Source: Paenibacillus_I sp035510375
Lineage (GTDB): Bacteria; Bacillota; Bacilli; Paenibacillales; Paenibacillaceae
Direction: 5' to 3' (one strand)
DNA: 64,000 nucleotides
Assembly (NCBI RefSeq): GCF_035510375.1
Contig: NZ_DATKHG010000058.1
In this document: in pieces, positions 1-6,666 of the stretch
Layout: every line of letters begins with the position of its first letter
How positions within the stretch are numbered: position 1 is the stretch's first letter
Notes under the pieces: model-generated
Database searches by the model: none
The model's input: only the letters and a program-made list of their open reading frames with translations
Told to the model about the DNA's origin: nothing
Translations under genes and position numbers: made by a program

Positions 1-97
1 TTCCTAAATTTGGATTGGGTAATCATAGCTAGTGATCGCAGCTTGGATAGAAGCTACGACATGTCCAAAAATTCCCACACTTTACCGTAAGCAAGAC

Positions 98-123
98 TTA
101 TCCACAGGTTTGAGTTATCCACA
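98..123. promoter_or_regulatory. Two consensus DnaA boxes
   Basis: The nonamer TTATCCACA occurs twice in the same orientation, at 98-106 and 115-123, 17 bp apart start to start. It matches the DnaA-box consensus TTATNCACA exactly. The second copy overlaps the stop codon of the truncated VanW reading frame. No dnaA, dnaN or origin-like AT-rich element is visible here, so this is at most a DnaA-binding cluster away from oriC, or chance. Confidence 0.4.
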
Positions 124-696
124 TTCCGAATTCATGTTCAAGTAACCCTTTTCCTTCGTGCGCTTTCCGACAACCTCATTAAACGAAAACGTCTCTCCGG
201 GAAATACAACCGCATTATTAATGGTCTTAGCGGCTCGACCAATGTTATAGGAACGATTAGTATTGGCTGCATTGAAATAGGTTACATAATGACCAATCTG
301 TTTTTCCGTAATCTGCACGAGCAGTTCACTATCTACCTTCGGGTAAATCATCTTAACGCGGGGATTGATGACGGCAGGTCCATTGCTGAATACATAAGTG
401 TAAAACTGTTCGCCGAACCTTTGTTCATCCAGTTTCTGCCCCAGCTTTTCGGGTATAATGGTTCGTTGTTCATTCCACTTTGCGTTTTGCGGTGCCACAA
501 AAAGCCGGTCATTAAGTTCTTTCACCAATTGCTCGTATTTGTATGGGTCGGCAAGTGTTGCGCCCGGCATTGTAAAATCTTCGCGGTTAATCGTCACGGA
601 TTGTCCTGGAAGTTGGATCGTTAGCGTATCGGTTTCGCTTATAGGCTGAGCAAATAGCAATAGTGAAATGAAAACCATCCGCTTCAAATTGCGCAC
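115..696 (-). pseudogene. VanW family protein, C-terminally truncated
   Basis: The frame opens with a hydrophobic signal-like segment. It ends in the first part of a VanW domain, recognisable from YFNAANTNRSYNIGRAAKTI and the following FPGETFSFNEVVGKRT. In VanW proteins this is followed by a conserved GGGxCQxxSTLYNA block and a further half domain. Here the frame ends after about 10 unrelated residues, and that block is not found further left. VanW-domain proteins are exported or membrane-linked proteins of poorly known, wall-related function. The start is uncertain: GTG at 696 or TTG three codons later fits the GGGAGAGG ribosome site better. The gene lies 8 bp after the secreted protein gene upstream, so the two probably formed an operon. 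The call as broken is inferred from the missing half domain. Confidence 0.65.
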
Positions 697-704
697 CTCT
701 CCCG

Positions 705-1796
705 TTATTTCATCTCAATCGTTTCCATTCGCCATGGCTGCCACAAAGCGTTTCTTCTCAATTGAAACACCCATACAGCGCTTTTTTTTGATCCGGCACT
801 GAAAACGTCCGCCCTTATCGGTATATCTGCGGCCAACATGTCGCTCATGTCCTTTTCAACATAATCGGAAGTTCTGCGAATCGCGATGATCGGTGAGATG
901 TCGCGCCTTACGTAAAATGCCGCGTGTCGTCGATGCTGGAACAGAGCAGACACGATTTCAGGATCCTTTTGATTGATGGCGGTAAAATATAGGTCCACCA
1001 TTTGAAATGGCGATGAACGTTGAACATACGGCAGAAGACTGCCCGCCGCTTTATGAACCATAACCTGATGATCTCGATCAACTTGACCGGTTCCGTGCGT
1101 GCTGCTTCCGAGAAAATGGATACAGAAATGACCCCGAAACCCATTGTCCGGAATACCGTCTCCGCCATGGGGCATCCCGTGCATGGAGGCCGCGACGGTT
1201 TGTCCATTTTTAATGACAAGAATCGCCTTTCTTTTCCAGCTCCATTTGCCGCCGTATATTTGTTTCATTACCTCGGTATCCCGTTTCGTTAACGGTTGTA
1301 CATCTGCATGCGTACTTCCAGCCCTCCTCTGTACTTGAAAATGAAGCCCGGTTTGCAAATCGGTCACGGTAAAAATGGACTTCAAATACAGGAACCGCTT
1401 CCCTTCCTCCCAAGTCATCATTTTTCCGTAATGCGTTATTCTCAATGCGGATACATATTTTTCGAGCAACTTCTTCACATGGTTCGGGGGCATAATAAGT
1501 TCGGCACGCCTGATGTCATACAGGTTACAGGACGGATCAACGATGTACGGCTTTTGTGTTATTTCGAGATATGTATCCGAGACTGGATATTCATTTGTTT
1601 TCATGGTGACGCCTTTAAACAGCATTTTTATCAATTTAGATGGGACTGCAACTTGTGACTGGTATGCAGCCTCCGGTGAGGACTTCACGATTAATTGAGC
1701 TGATTGATTTATTTCTGAAGGCAATGCTTGTACAACGGCAGATTCTGAACTTATCAGGCAGCAAACCAATAACAGCAAAATGATTCTGTTCGGCAC
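705..1796 (-). CDS. Secreted protein of unknown function, conserved in Bacillota
   Basis: This 363-residue protein has a clear signal peptide (residues about 1-25, cleavage near VQA-LP). A conserved C-terminal region follows: a TVTDLQTGLHFQVQRRAGS stretch, HADVQPLTKRD, IYGGKWSWKRKAILV, then HGMPHGG and FRGHFCIHFLGSSTHG. I recall this His-rich pattern from unnamed proteins of spore formers. Clustered His, Asp and Cys residues suggest a metal site or a hydrolase-like fold, but I cannot name an activity. It superficially recalls an L,D-transpeptidase SHGC motif, yet spacing and order differ. Translation starts at GTG with an AGGAGGA ribosome site 6 bases upstream. It is followed closely by the truncated VanW gene, which hints at an envelope role. 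Confidence 0.6.
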   Translation of the reverse strand: MPNRIILLLLVCCLISSESAVVQALPSEINQSAQLIVKSSPEAAYQSQVAVPSKLIKMLFKGVTMKTNEYPVSDTYLEITQKPYIVDPSCNLYDIRRAELIMPPNHVKKLLEKYVSALRITHYGKMMTWEEGKRFLYLKSIFTVTDLQTGLHFQVQRRAGSTHADVQPLTKRDTEVMKQIYGGKWSWKRKAILVIKNGQTVAASMHGMPHGGDGIPDNGFRGHFCIHFLGSSTHGTGQVDRDHQVMVHKAAGSLLPYVQRSSPFQMVDLYFTAINQKDPEIVSALFQHRRHAAFYVRRDISPIIAIRRTSDYVEKDMSDMLAADIPIRADVFSAGSKKSAVWVFQLRRNALWQPWRMETIEMK

Positions 1797-1950
1797 TTCT
1801 TCCTCCTCACTTCCGCCATTTCGACGTTTTAGAAATTGCCTATTCGGTGCGATTTGATTCCTCCAGTTTTATCCTGCAGGAATGCCGGGTAGAATAACGA
1901 TTGGATTTGACAAGCCCTTCTGCCGGGTTATCGCCGGAAGTCAAAAAGAC

Positions 1951-2160
1951 CGCCTCTTCGGTTAATGGAAAGTACGACCCCACCATTCCGAAAAGAGGCG
2001 ATCTCATGAATAAGTCTACCTTATTTTAAACTGGATCAAACAAAAAAACTGGATCAAACAAAATTCCAAGATGAATTTACCATAAATCGGATAATCAACA
2101 GGCTTGACATTATTACCTTTTTGGCCGGTTGCCGTCAGCCCCCGAATAATATATCCATGA
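1951..2160 (+). mobile_element. Possible decayed transposase start
   Basis: A gapped inverted repeat (1951-1968 against 1983-2000) precedes ATG at 2006, which opens a reading frame MNKSTLF that stops at once. Two direct copies of an 18-bp unit (2028-2062) follow. Reading through one copy gives KLDQTKFQDEFTINRIINRL and a further Leu-Asp-Ile-Ile-Thr-Phe stretch, open until about 2160. A short leader hairpin, a start codon and a charged N-terminus resemble the 5' end of an insertion-sequence transposase. No terminal repeats or transposase core are seen, so this is a weak inference. Nothing else was found between 1797 and 2134. Confidence 0.25.
2028..2062 (+). repeat. 18-bp tandem duplication
   Basis: The sequence AAACTGGATCAAACAAA occurs twice with an 18-bp period. 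The duplication lies in the putative transposase remnant and could be part of what broke its frame. Confidence 0.7.
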
Positions 2161-2524
2161 CTGTGCCCAATCCCCCCGTCGACTTGCCTTTTAGAACATC
2201 GGGGTCATACACCTCTACATAGCCGCAATCGTTGCAAGAAACGAACAGATAATGATGATGCTGGATATCGAACATTTTGCTCAGTCCGGTACCGGTCATC
2301 GCGACCTCGCTCACTTTGCACGAATTTCCTTTGCACTTTGAACACTTATAGCGGTCGATGATCGTATCTTCAATCGAGAAGCCGTCATTTGCCGCATCAA
2401 CGAATGAATTGTCGTCTTCCTCCAGCAAAGACTGCTCGGTGTTCTCGTACAGCTCGTGCTTGCAGTTCGGGCATCGTCCGTTCCGAATCGTTACTTCTTT
2501 GTAACACCAGGGGCATTCGATCAT
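2135..2524 (-). CDS. Zn-ribbon protein, DUF2082-like
   Basis: This 129-residue protein has two zinc-binding units. An N-terminal ribbon has CPWC (residues about 4-7) and CPNC (about 18-21). A second ribbon has CSKCKGN near residue 60 and a CNDCGYVEVY segment near residue 98, and the protein ends in a Gly-rich tail with MDILFGG. The C-terminal part matches the pattern of small nucleic-acid-binding Zn-ribbon proteins (CGYTEFY plus a final VMDFLFG). The function is unknown; binding of nucleic acid or a protein partner is inferred from the fold. Its ATG is preceded by GAAGGAG. The start overlaps by ATGA the stop of a remnant frame upstream, so it was probably the second gene of an operon. Confidence 0.65.
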   Translation of the reverse strand: MIECPWCYKEVTIRNGRCPNCKHELYENTEQSLLEEDDNSFVDAANDGFSIEDTIIDRYKCSKCKGNSCKVSEVAMTGTGLSKMFDIQHHHYLFVSCNDCGYVEVYDPDVLKGKSTGGLGTVMDILFGG

Positions 2525-2663
2525 CGTATCGCTCCTTCGGCGGCGTTCAGGAAATCGGCAACGGTACGATACAGCAGCTTTTTCTCCGTGTGCCTGATGT
2601 CGTGTCCCGATTTCTCGAATTCCTTGATCGTTAAATATGATCGGTTCGGTTGTCCGGCCCGTA
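2521..2663 (-). pseudogene. C-terminal remnant of an unidentified gene
   Basis: Between the CYTH stop and the Zn-ribbon start the minus strand stays open in another frame. It encodes a protein-like tail beginning PNRSYLTIKEFEKSGHDIR and ending TVADFLNAAEGAIR. Its TGA overlaps the next ATG (ATGA), the usual sign of translational coupling. No start codon or ribosome site of its own remains, because the CYTH gene replaces whatever lay upstream. I read it as the 3' end of a lost gene. The family is not recognised; a hydrolase C-terminus is possible. Confidence 0.35.
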
Positions 2664-3131
2664 TTAATGCCAATTTTGATACGGATGCTTGATTAAGTTT
2701 GAATTGTAATATTTGGAATCGCCGGAAACCTCTTCGCCGATCCAGTCGGGCTTGCTGACCGGTTCGTCTTCGGTTAGCAGTTCCACTTCGGCAATGACCA
2801 ATCCCTCGTTGGCGCCCAGAAATTCGTCGATCTCCCAAGTGTGCCCCTCATAAGAATAAGTGTAACGATATTTTTCGATGATGGGCTTTTCGCAAACCGA
2901 ACGAAGAAGCTCGTCGGCATCCTTCACGGGAATCTCGTACTCGAATTCGGATCTCGTAAGGCCGATATTTTTGGTTTTGATCGTCAGATAACCTTTATCC
3001 CCGGCTATCCTGACCCTGACGACTTTGTCGGCTGAATTCGTGATATAGCCTTGTCTGTATAAAATTCCCTCGGCGTAATCCTTAAAGGCGAGATTCTTAA
3101 CCAGAAATTTTCTCTCGATTTCTTTTGCCAT
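2664..3131 (-). CDS. CYTH domain protein (triphosphate tunnel metalloenzyme family)
   Basis: The 155-residue product starts MAKEIERKFLVKN. The EIERKFLV motif is the signature of the CYTH/TTM superfamily, whose eight-stranded tunnel binds triphosphate groups with a divalent metal. Alternating charged strands follow: RQGYIT, VVRVRIAG, GYLTIKTK, RSEFEYEIP, IEKYRYTY, WEIDEF, LVIAEVEL. They fit the tunnel pattern of Glu, Lys and Arg residues. Bacterial members include inorganic triphosphatases and class IV adenylate cyclases; the length and sequence suggest a short triphosphatase-like form. The ATG at 3131 is chosen over an upstream ATG because GGAGTGAG precedes it and the family begins with EIERKFL. 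It lies 4 bp after the 2H-like remnant. Confidence 0.75.
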   Translation of the reverse strand: MAKEIERKFLVKNLAFKDYAEGILYRQGYITNSADKVVRVRIAGDKGYLTIKTKNIGLTRSEFEYEIPVKDADELLRSVCEKPIIEKYRYTYSYEGHTWEIDEFLGANEGLVIAEVELLTEDEPVSKPDWIGEEVSGDSKYYNSNLIKHPYQNWH

Positions 3132-3135
3132 AATC

Positions 3136-3560
3136 TCACTCCATCCTAAAAAAAGTAGCCATGTCGGTAAAATCGTAGAGGCTGTTGCTGCTAAAAGCAA
3201 TCATGTGTCCGCCGGTGTTCGCTAAAAATTGTTCATTCCAATACTCAACCATTGGAGTTGATAATTCAGCCAGTTCCTGGTTTGCGAAATATCCTAATGA
3301 GACATGGGGCGAGTAAGGAAGCGAACATGTTTCCAGCCCAAAACGTTCCTTGTAACGGTTAATAAGGCTTGCCCTTTTTTGTTCAATTTTGTGCAAAGCG
3401 CGTTCGGAATCTGCGTCAGAAGGTTTCAGGCGCGCTACGAGAACGGAATTGCCCCACTTCGTCAGCTTATCGAATTCGAACTGAACGGACTCCTCCATGC
3501 TGATTCTCAGCGGCTCGCCTTCGACATTTAAAAACTTGCTTTCAATCCCTCCCTCAGTAA
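3136..3560 (-). pseudogene. 2H phosphoesterase-like protein, 5' truncated
   Basis: The frame encodes a mixed alpha/beta sequence with one H-x-S motif (SPHVSLGYF). This is the C-terminal catalytic half of the 2H phosphoesterase/ligase fold, which normally has two such motifs. The first ATG in frame (3498) would leave only this half. The frame stays open upstream to about 3560 through KFLNVEGEPLRIS without a start codon, directly behind a MerR-type promoter. I therefore read it as a gene whose 5' half has been deleted, leaving the remainder next to a foreign promoter. A functional short protein from ATG 3498 cannot be excluded. Confidence 0.5.
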
Positions 3561-3571
3561 TGACTGAAAAC

Positions 3572-3602
3572 AGTGTACAACTTAGAGTCGGCTCTAAGTC
3601 AA
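3572..3602 (-). promoter_or_regulatory. MerR-type promoter with 19-bp spacer and palindromic operator
   Basis: Read leftward, a -35 TTGACT (3602-3597) and a -10 TACACT (3577-3572) are separated by 19 bp. That spacing is typical of promoters activated by DNA distortion by MerR regulators. The spacer holds the perfect dyad CTTAGAG-TCGG-CTCTAAG (3581-3598), very like operators of the NmlR/AdhR branch. The intact MerR gene lies just upstream, ended by its own terminator. The transcript would run into the truncated 2H-like frame, so its original target is probably lost. Confidence 0.7.
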
Positions 3603-3618
3603 ATACAACCTGTTACCA

Positions 3619-3659
3619 AAAACCGCACCGGAGACGATTCATGTCTCCGGTGCGGTTTT
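3619..3659. terminator. Rho-independent terminator after merR
   Basis: A 17-bp perfect stem (AAAACCGCACCGGAGAC and its complement) encloses a 7-base loop and is flanked by A and T runs. It can end merR leftward and separates it from the MerR-type promoter. Confidence 0.85.
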
Positions 3660-3668
3660 CCATTTCTC

Positions 3669-3980
3669 TTAACGAAGCTTGTTAAATACTTCATTGATCG
3701 TCCTCATGCGGTCCTCGACCTTCTTGGCGGCCGCATCCAGCGTGAACCCGTCGTCCAGAAGCTCCTTCACGAGAACGATTTTTTTGATGCTTAGATAATC
3801 GTATTTCCTCGTTGTGCCTTCGCCTTCTTTATGCGAGCGGATAATCCCTTTGTCTTCCCAATATCGGATTTGCCTTTGCGGAACGCCTGTGATGTCCGAT
3901 ACCTCTCCGATGCCGACCACCAATTTGCTCAGCAAATCGAAATCCAGCAGCGCATTATCTATCGGTTCATTCGAGTTCAT
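3669..3980 (-). CDS. MerR family transcriptional regulator
   Basis: The 103-residue protein has a winged HTH of MerR type from about residue 23. The recognisable parts are VGIGEVSDITGVPQRQIRYW, then EDKGIIRS and the wing TTRKYDYLSI. A short helical segment follows (IVLVKELLDDGFTLDAAAKKV). There is no long effector domain and no Cys cluster, so metal sensing is unlikely. The ATG has an AGAAGGTGAG ribosome site. It is divergent from a broken MFS transporter gene across 120 bp that hold a strong promoter. This resembles the B. subtilis yfmP/yfmO arrangement, in which a MerR protein controls an efflux pump. It may also act on the 19-bp-spacer promoter downstream. Confidence 0.8.
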   Translation of the reverse strand: MNSNEPIDNALLDFDLLSKLVVGIGEVSDITGVPQRQIRYWEDKGIIRSHKEGEGTTRKYDYLSIKKIVLVKELLDDGFTLDAAAKKVEDRMRTINEVFNKLR

Positions 3981-4053
3981 GTTCTCACCTTCTGCTTTCT
4001 TGTTGATAATAGTTTACGCCACAAGAAGCCGTTTTACAATCCATAGATACTTA

Positions 4054-4081
4054 TTGACATTGATTGTAGATTTGTTACAAT
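4054..4081 (+). promoter_or_regulatory. Promoter facing the broken MFS gene
   Basis: TTGACA (4054-4059) and TACAAT (4076-4081) are separated by 16 bp. The promoter drives rightward into the truncated transporter frame that begins about 20 bp later. It is probably the original efflux-pump promoter, left in place after deletion of the 5' part of the gene. Confidence 0.6.
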
Positions 4082-4101
4082 ATGCGTAGCTAATCCGCAA
4101 C

Positions 4102-4521
4102 GGGTACCCGGTTAGCAAAATATCCCCGTTCGCGGGACGTCTGGCAGCGAGGTACGGCGTAAAAACCGTGTTGCAAGCGGGACTGGCACTCGCTGCGGCA
4201 GGCCTTGCCACGGTCGGCATAAGCGCCAACCTTGCCGTATTAACCGCAGTCAGCGTCCTGTTCGTTGCGGGGATTGCCATAACGGTGCCGACGCTGATCA
4301 CCTTGATTGGGAGCATGGCTGGGGCGGAACGCCGAGCGGCCGTCACCTTGTACACTTTCATTTTATTTATCGGAGCAACGCTCGGCCCCATTGCGGCGTC
4401 GAACCTGCTGAGAACGGGAAGCTACATCGCGACGTTTGAAACGTTGGCCGCTTTCCTGGCCGTCGCCTTGTGCGCTTCCTGTATGGTGAAATTTCAAACA
4501 AGTACGGGGGGAACGTCCTGA
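4102..4521 (+). pseudogene. MFS efflux transporter, 5' deleted
   Basis: The open frame has no start codon near its promoter. It begins mid-protein with KISPFAGRLAARYGVKTVL, a cytoplasmic-loop motif between transmembrane helices of an MFS permease. Three to four hydrophobic helices and a short tail ending STGGTS follow. About two thirds of a normal permease of roughly 400 residues is missing. Together with the divergent MerR gene it looks like a decayed multidrug-efflux pair of the yfmO/yfmP type. ATG 4168 is available but would give only a helix fragment. Confidence 0.7.
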
Positions 4522-4631
4522 CGATAAAAAGCATAGAACAGGAATATGGCCCGGCATTGGACAAAACGTTGCGGCGATTGCAATCCTCGAAGATACGCGT
4601 TAAGGACGTGAAAAAACGGGCAAAACAATAA
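4518..4631 (+). CDS. Possible small charged protein
   Basis: A 37-codon frame overlaps the MFS stop. It could start at CTG 4518 behind GGGGGGAACG, and encodes a Lys/Arg-rich helix (IEQEYGPALDKTLRRLQSSK then RVKDVKKRAKQ). The residue mix is protein-like and the frame ends just before a terminator. However, the start codon is non-standard and the gene sits behind a broken one. It could equally be a frameshifted extension. Function unknown. Confidence 0.25.
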   Translation: MTIKSIEQEYGPALDKTLRRLQSSKIRVKDVKKRAKQ

Positions 4632-4641
4632 TCGGTATCTC

Positions 4642-4678
4642 AAAAGCTGCGATCGCGTCCCAAGCGTCGCAGCTTTTT
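4642..4678 (+). terminator. Rho-independent terminator
   Basis: The stem AAAAGCTGCGA with its complement encloses a 13-base loop and is followed by a T run. It closes the broken efflux unit. Confidence 0.8.
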
Positions 4679-4680
4679 GA

Positions 4681-4708
4681 TGTGACAGAAAAGAATACGG
4701 AGTATAAT
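4681..4708 (+). promoter_or_regulatory. Promoter of the EamA transporter gene
   Basis: TATAAT at 4703-4708 is perfect. The best -35 is TGTGAC at 4681-4686 with a 16-bp spacer, which is weak. It lies 30 bp before the gene's ATG. Confidence 0.5.
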
Positions 4709-4737
4709 GTTGACTTAACGGATTCTTGAGGAAAGGT

Positions 4738-5595
4738 ATGAGAAAATTGCTTGGTGCAGCCGTATTGCTCGTAATCGGTTCGGGATTTCTTCATTCCGTG
4801 TGGAACCTTTATACGAAGCGAAGCATAAACAAAAATGTTTTTCTTTGGTACTGCCAGCTTGTTGCCATTATCCTGTTTTTACCCTGGACTATTATGGAAT
4901 GGGACATCGCCCAATTTACCGGCACAGGTTTTTGGGTTATACTTGCCTCTATGTTTCTGCACGGGCTGTATGTCACTTTACTCGCGGTTGCCTATTCAAT
5001 AGGCGATTTATCGCAGGTATATCCGATTATGAGAGGCACCAGTCCCTTGTTAGTGCCCCTGATTGGAGTTACTCTGCTTCACGAACGGTTAACTGCATGG
5101 GGATGGATCGGCGTTATCGCTATTGTCGCAGGCATTATCCTGCTCAGCGACATTAAATTCAAGCGCAATGAATCCTCATCATTAAAAGCACCGTTACTGG
5201 CATTAGCCGTAGGAATTTGCATCGCCGGTTACATTACCGTTGATAAAATTGCCTTAAACTATGTTTCCGCAGTCGTGCTCAACGAAGCGACGAATATCGG
5301 AAATTTATTGGCCCTTTCATGGGCGGCCTTTAACTCCAAAGGTATGCGAAAGGAACTCCATGCCAACTGGAAGATCATGCTGCTGGGAGGCCTGATCGCA
5401 CCGGCCGGATACCTGTTATTCCTGTTTGCCTTATCGCTTGCGCCCGTCTCACAATTAGCGCCGATGAGGGAAATAGGAACGGTGTTCGGAACGCTGATGG
5501 GCATATTTATTCTCCAAGAAAAACAAGGTACGCGACGATTAATCACATCCATATTAATAACAATGGGCGTTATTATCCTCGGCATATGGGGATAA
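4738..5595 (+). CDS. EamA/DMT family transporter
   Basis: The 285-residue protein has about ten hydrophobic helices in two homologous halves, the layout of the drug/metabolite transporter superfamily. The PIMRGTSPLLVPLIGVTLLH segment near residue 100 and PMREIGTVFGTLMGIFILQE near residue 250 are the paired EamA repeats. Such proteins move small metabolites across the cytoplasmic membrane; the substrate cannot be deduced. ATG 4738 is preferred over TTG 4726 because GAGGAAAGG sits 6 bases before it. It has its own promoter and overlaps convergently the tail of a GNAT remnant by about 22 bp. It is one of the few intact genes in this decayed stretch. Confidence 0.85.
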   Translation: MRKLLGAAVLLVIGSGFLHSVWNLYTKRSINKNVFLWYCQLVAIILFLPWTIMEWDIAQFTGTGFWVILASMFLHGLYVTLLAVAYSIGDLSQVYPIMRGTSPLLVPLIGVTLLHERLTAWGWIGVIAIVAGIILLSDIKFKRNESSSLKAPLLALAVGICIAGYITVDKIALNYVSAVVLNEATNIGNLLALSWAAFNSKGMRKELHANWKIMLLGGLIAPAGYLLFLFALSLAPVSQLAPMREIGTVFGTLMGIFILQEKQGTRRLITSILITMGVIILGIWG

Positions 5596-5766
5596 GCGTA
5601 GCGTTAACATTATTTTTTTTATCATTAAGCAGCAAATACATCAATACAACATCGTCGACATAACGACCGTCTAAATAAAATTCCCGAACAAGCCGGCCTT
5701 GCTCCATAAATCCGCATTGCTTATAGAATTGAATGGCCCTGTCATTCGTTGCAATGGCTGCTAATG
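5573..5766 (-). pseudogene. GNAT acetyltransferase, 3' fragment
   Basis: The fragment encodes the last part of a GNAT acetyltransferase. ATNDRAIQFYKQCGFMEQGR is the final acetyl-CoA-binding helix and beta strand, then EFYLDGRYVDDVVLMYLLL. The 5' two thirds are absent. At about 5766 the sequence passes directly into the 3' end of an MFS transporter remnant in another frame, which marks a deletion joint. Confidence 0.7.
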
Positions 5767-6369
5767 ATTCCCAAAATCCGATAAGCCGCCACGCCGCCCG
5801 CAATGGTACCTAAGTAATAGGCGCCGTTGATAAATCCCCACCACGACTCCCATTCGTGGAGCGCCTCTTTCACGAAAGCCAACGTAACGGCCCCGATCCA
5901 TATTGCCCCTACCCAAGCTTCCAATAAGTCCATTGTCTTCAGAACGCGGATACCCTTGTGGCGAAAAAGAGACTTCCACCCGCTCGTAAGCTGCGCAGCT
6001 ATCGATTCCTTTATTATGTTCGTTTGGTCGTTCAGCGGTGGAATTTTTAGAAGAAACAAAGAAATAACAGAGGCAGCCATCAAAGCAACGCTGCACAACA
6101 AAGTCCCTTGATTTCCCATAAAAGCAATCAGCATGCCGCCGAACGTCCATCCTCCGAATAAGAAGGTTCAAACGATACCGATGCAAGAACAGCGGCAGGA
6201 TCATACTGCTTATCATCCGCGCCACAAAGCTGATCAACGTGACCGCTGCCGGCAGGGTCGTAGATCCCGTGGAATTATAAACAAACATGATGACAACCAT
6301 GGTATAAAGCGCAAATCCAAGTTTCGTCGAGGTCTGGCTGAACAACAGGATATAAAAAGAAGCGTTCAT
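5760..6369 (-). pseudogene. MFS transporter with internal deletion and frameshift
   Basis: The start (ATG 6369, with AGGGGGG upstream) and first 70 residues are normal for an MFS permease: FYILLFSQTSTKLGFALY and ILPLFLHRYRLNLLI. Near 6160 the frame changes. It resumes in a later helix (LLFGGWTFGGMLIAFMGNQG) and continues through LEAWVGAIWIGAV and WWGFINGAYYLGTIAGGVAA. About 80 residues between helices 2 and 5 are missing, and the C-terminal half is cut off at the joint with the GNAT fragment. Two deletions have therefore destroyed this gene. Confidence 0.75.
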
Positions 6370-6420
6370 CCCATCCCCCCTACTGAAGCAGGTTATATTG
6401 CGGTTCTACTCCATTAATAA

Positions 6421-6449
6421 TTTATTTCTTATCACCGTTGTGTTATCAT
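6421..6449 (+). promoter_or_regulatory. Candidate antitoxin RNA promoter
   Basis: An extended -10 (TG at 6441-6442, TATCAT 6444-6449) has a weak -35 TTTATT at 6421-6426 with a 17-bp spacer. It would start a rightward RNA near 6456 that ends at the hairpin beyond the toxin stop codon. Confidence 0.4.
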
Positions 6450-6462
6450 ATGAACTAGGAAA

Positions 6463-6483
6463 CCGAGTGCTGCTAACACTCGG
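6463..6483 (-). terminator. Likely terminator of the toxin mRNA
   Basis: The stem CCGAGTG/CACTCGG encloses a 7-base loop and is followed leftward by TTTCC. It lies about 90 bp beyond the toxin stop codon and would give a toxin mRNA of roughly 260 nt overlapping the antitoxin RNA. Confidence 0.5.
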
Positions 6484-6532
6484 CTGTACAATCGGCTTGG
6501 ATGGGTTAATCCCTTCTAGGTCATAGAGGTTC

Positions 6533-6572
6533 AAAAACCCACCTTCGGCGCTCAACCTTGGGGTGGGTTTTT
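6533..6572. terminator. Bidirectional hairpin at the toxin stop codon
   Basis: The 11-bp stem AAAAACCCACC with its complement is flanked by A and T runs. The toxin TAA overlaps its right edge. Rightward it is a good terminator for the antitoxin RNA. Confidence 0.8.
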
Positions 6573-6666
6573 ACTTTCTCTTGTAGTTATTCCCGATGTA
6601 TGTTAAAAGAGCGATCACAAACGTTGCGAAAAGGATCGTGATTGTTATAGCGTCTTTTAACTCCAT
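6571..6666 (-). CDS. Holin-like type I toxin peptide (TxpA/BsrG/BsrE type)
   Basis: This 31-codon gene encodes a one-helix membrane peptide. It starts MELKDAIT, has the hydrophobic stretch ITILFATFVIALLTYIG and ends NNYKRK. The pattern of acidic start, one transmembrane helix with a conserved ALLTYI end and a Lys-rich tail is that of the putative holin-like toxins (Hol_Tox), which include B. subtilis BsrE and relatives. Such peptides damage the membrane when their antisense RNA is lost. AAAGGAGGTGG, an almost perfect ribosome site, stands 7 bases before ATG. Both are enclosed by a hairpin that should limit translation. An extended -10 promoter lies about 60 bp upstream. The convergent antisense promoter and shared hairpin complete the usual layout. 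I am confident in the family, less so in activity. Confidence 0.8.
   Translation of the reverse strand: MELKDAITITILFATFVIALLTYIGNNYKRK

Larger units (their letters stand above)
6456..6576 (+). ncRNA. Candidate antitoxin RNA of a type I toxin-antitoxin pair
   Basis: I infer an RNA of about 120 nt transcribed against the 3' end of the holin-like toxin gene. Its promoter is the extended -10 at 6441-6449. It would contain two stem-loops, at 6463-6483 and 6533-6572, the second followed by a T run in this direction. In the B. subtilis pairs txpA/RatA, bsrG/SR4 and bsrE/SR5 the antitoxin RNA is likewise convergent and pairs with the 3' part of the toxin mRNA. RNA evidence is lacking, and the 5' end is a guess from the promoter. 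Confidence 0.5.

Noticed and set aside
1190..1240. L,D-transpeptidase (YkuD) active site in the secreted unknown protein
   Set aside because: The HGMPHGG and HFCIHF segments have different order and spacing from HXX14-17[S/T]HGCh[R/N].
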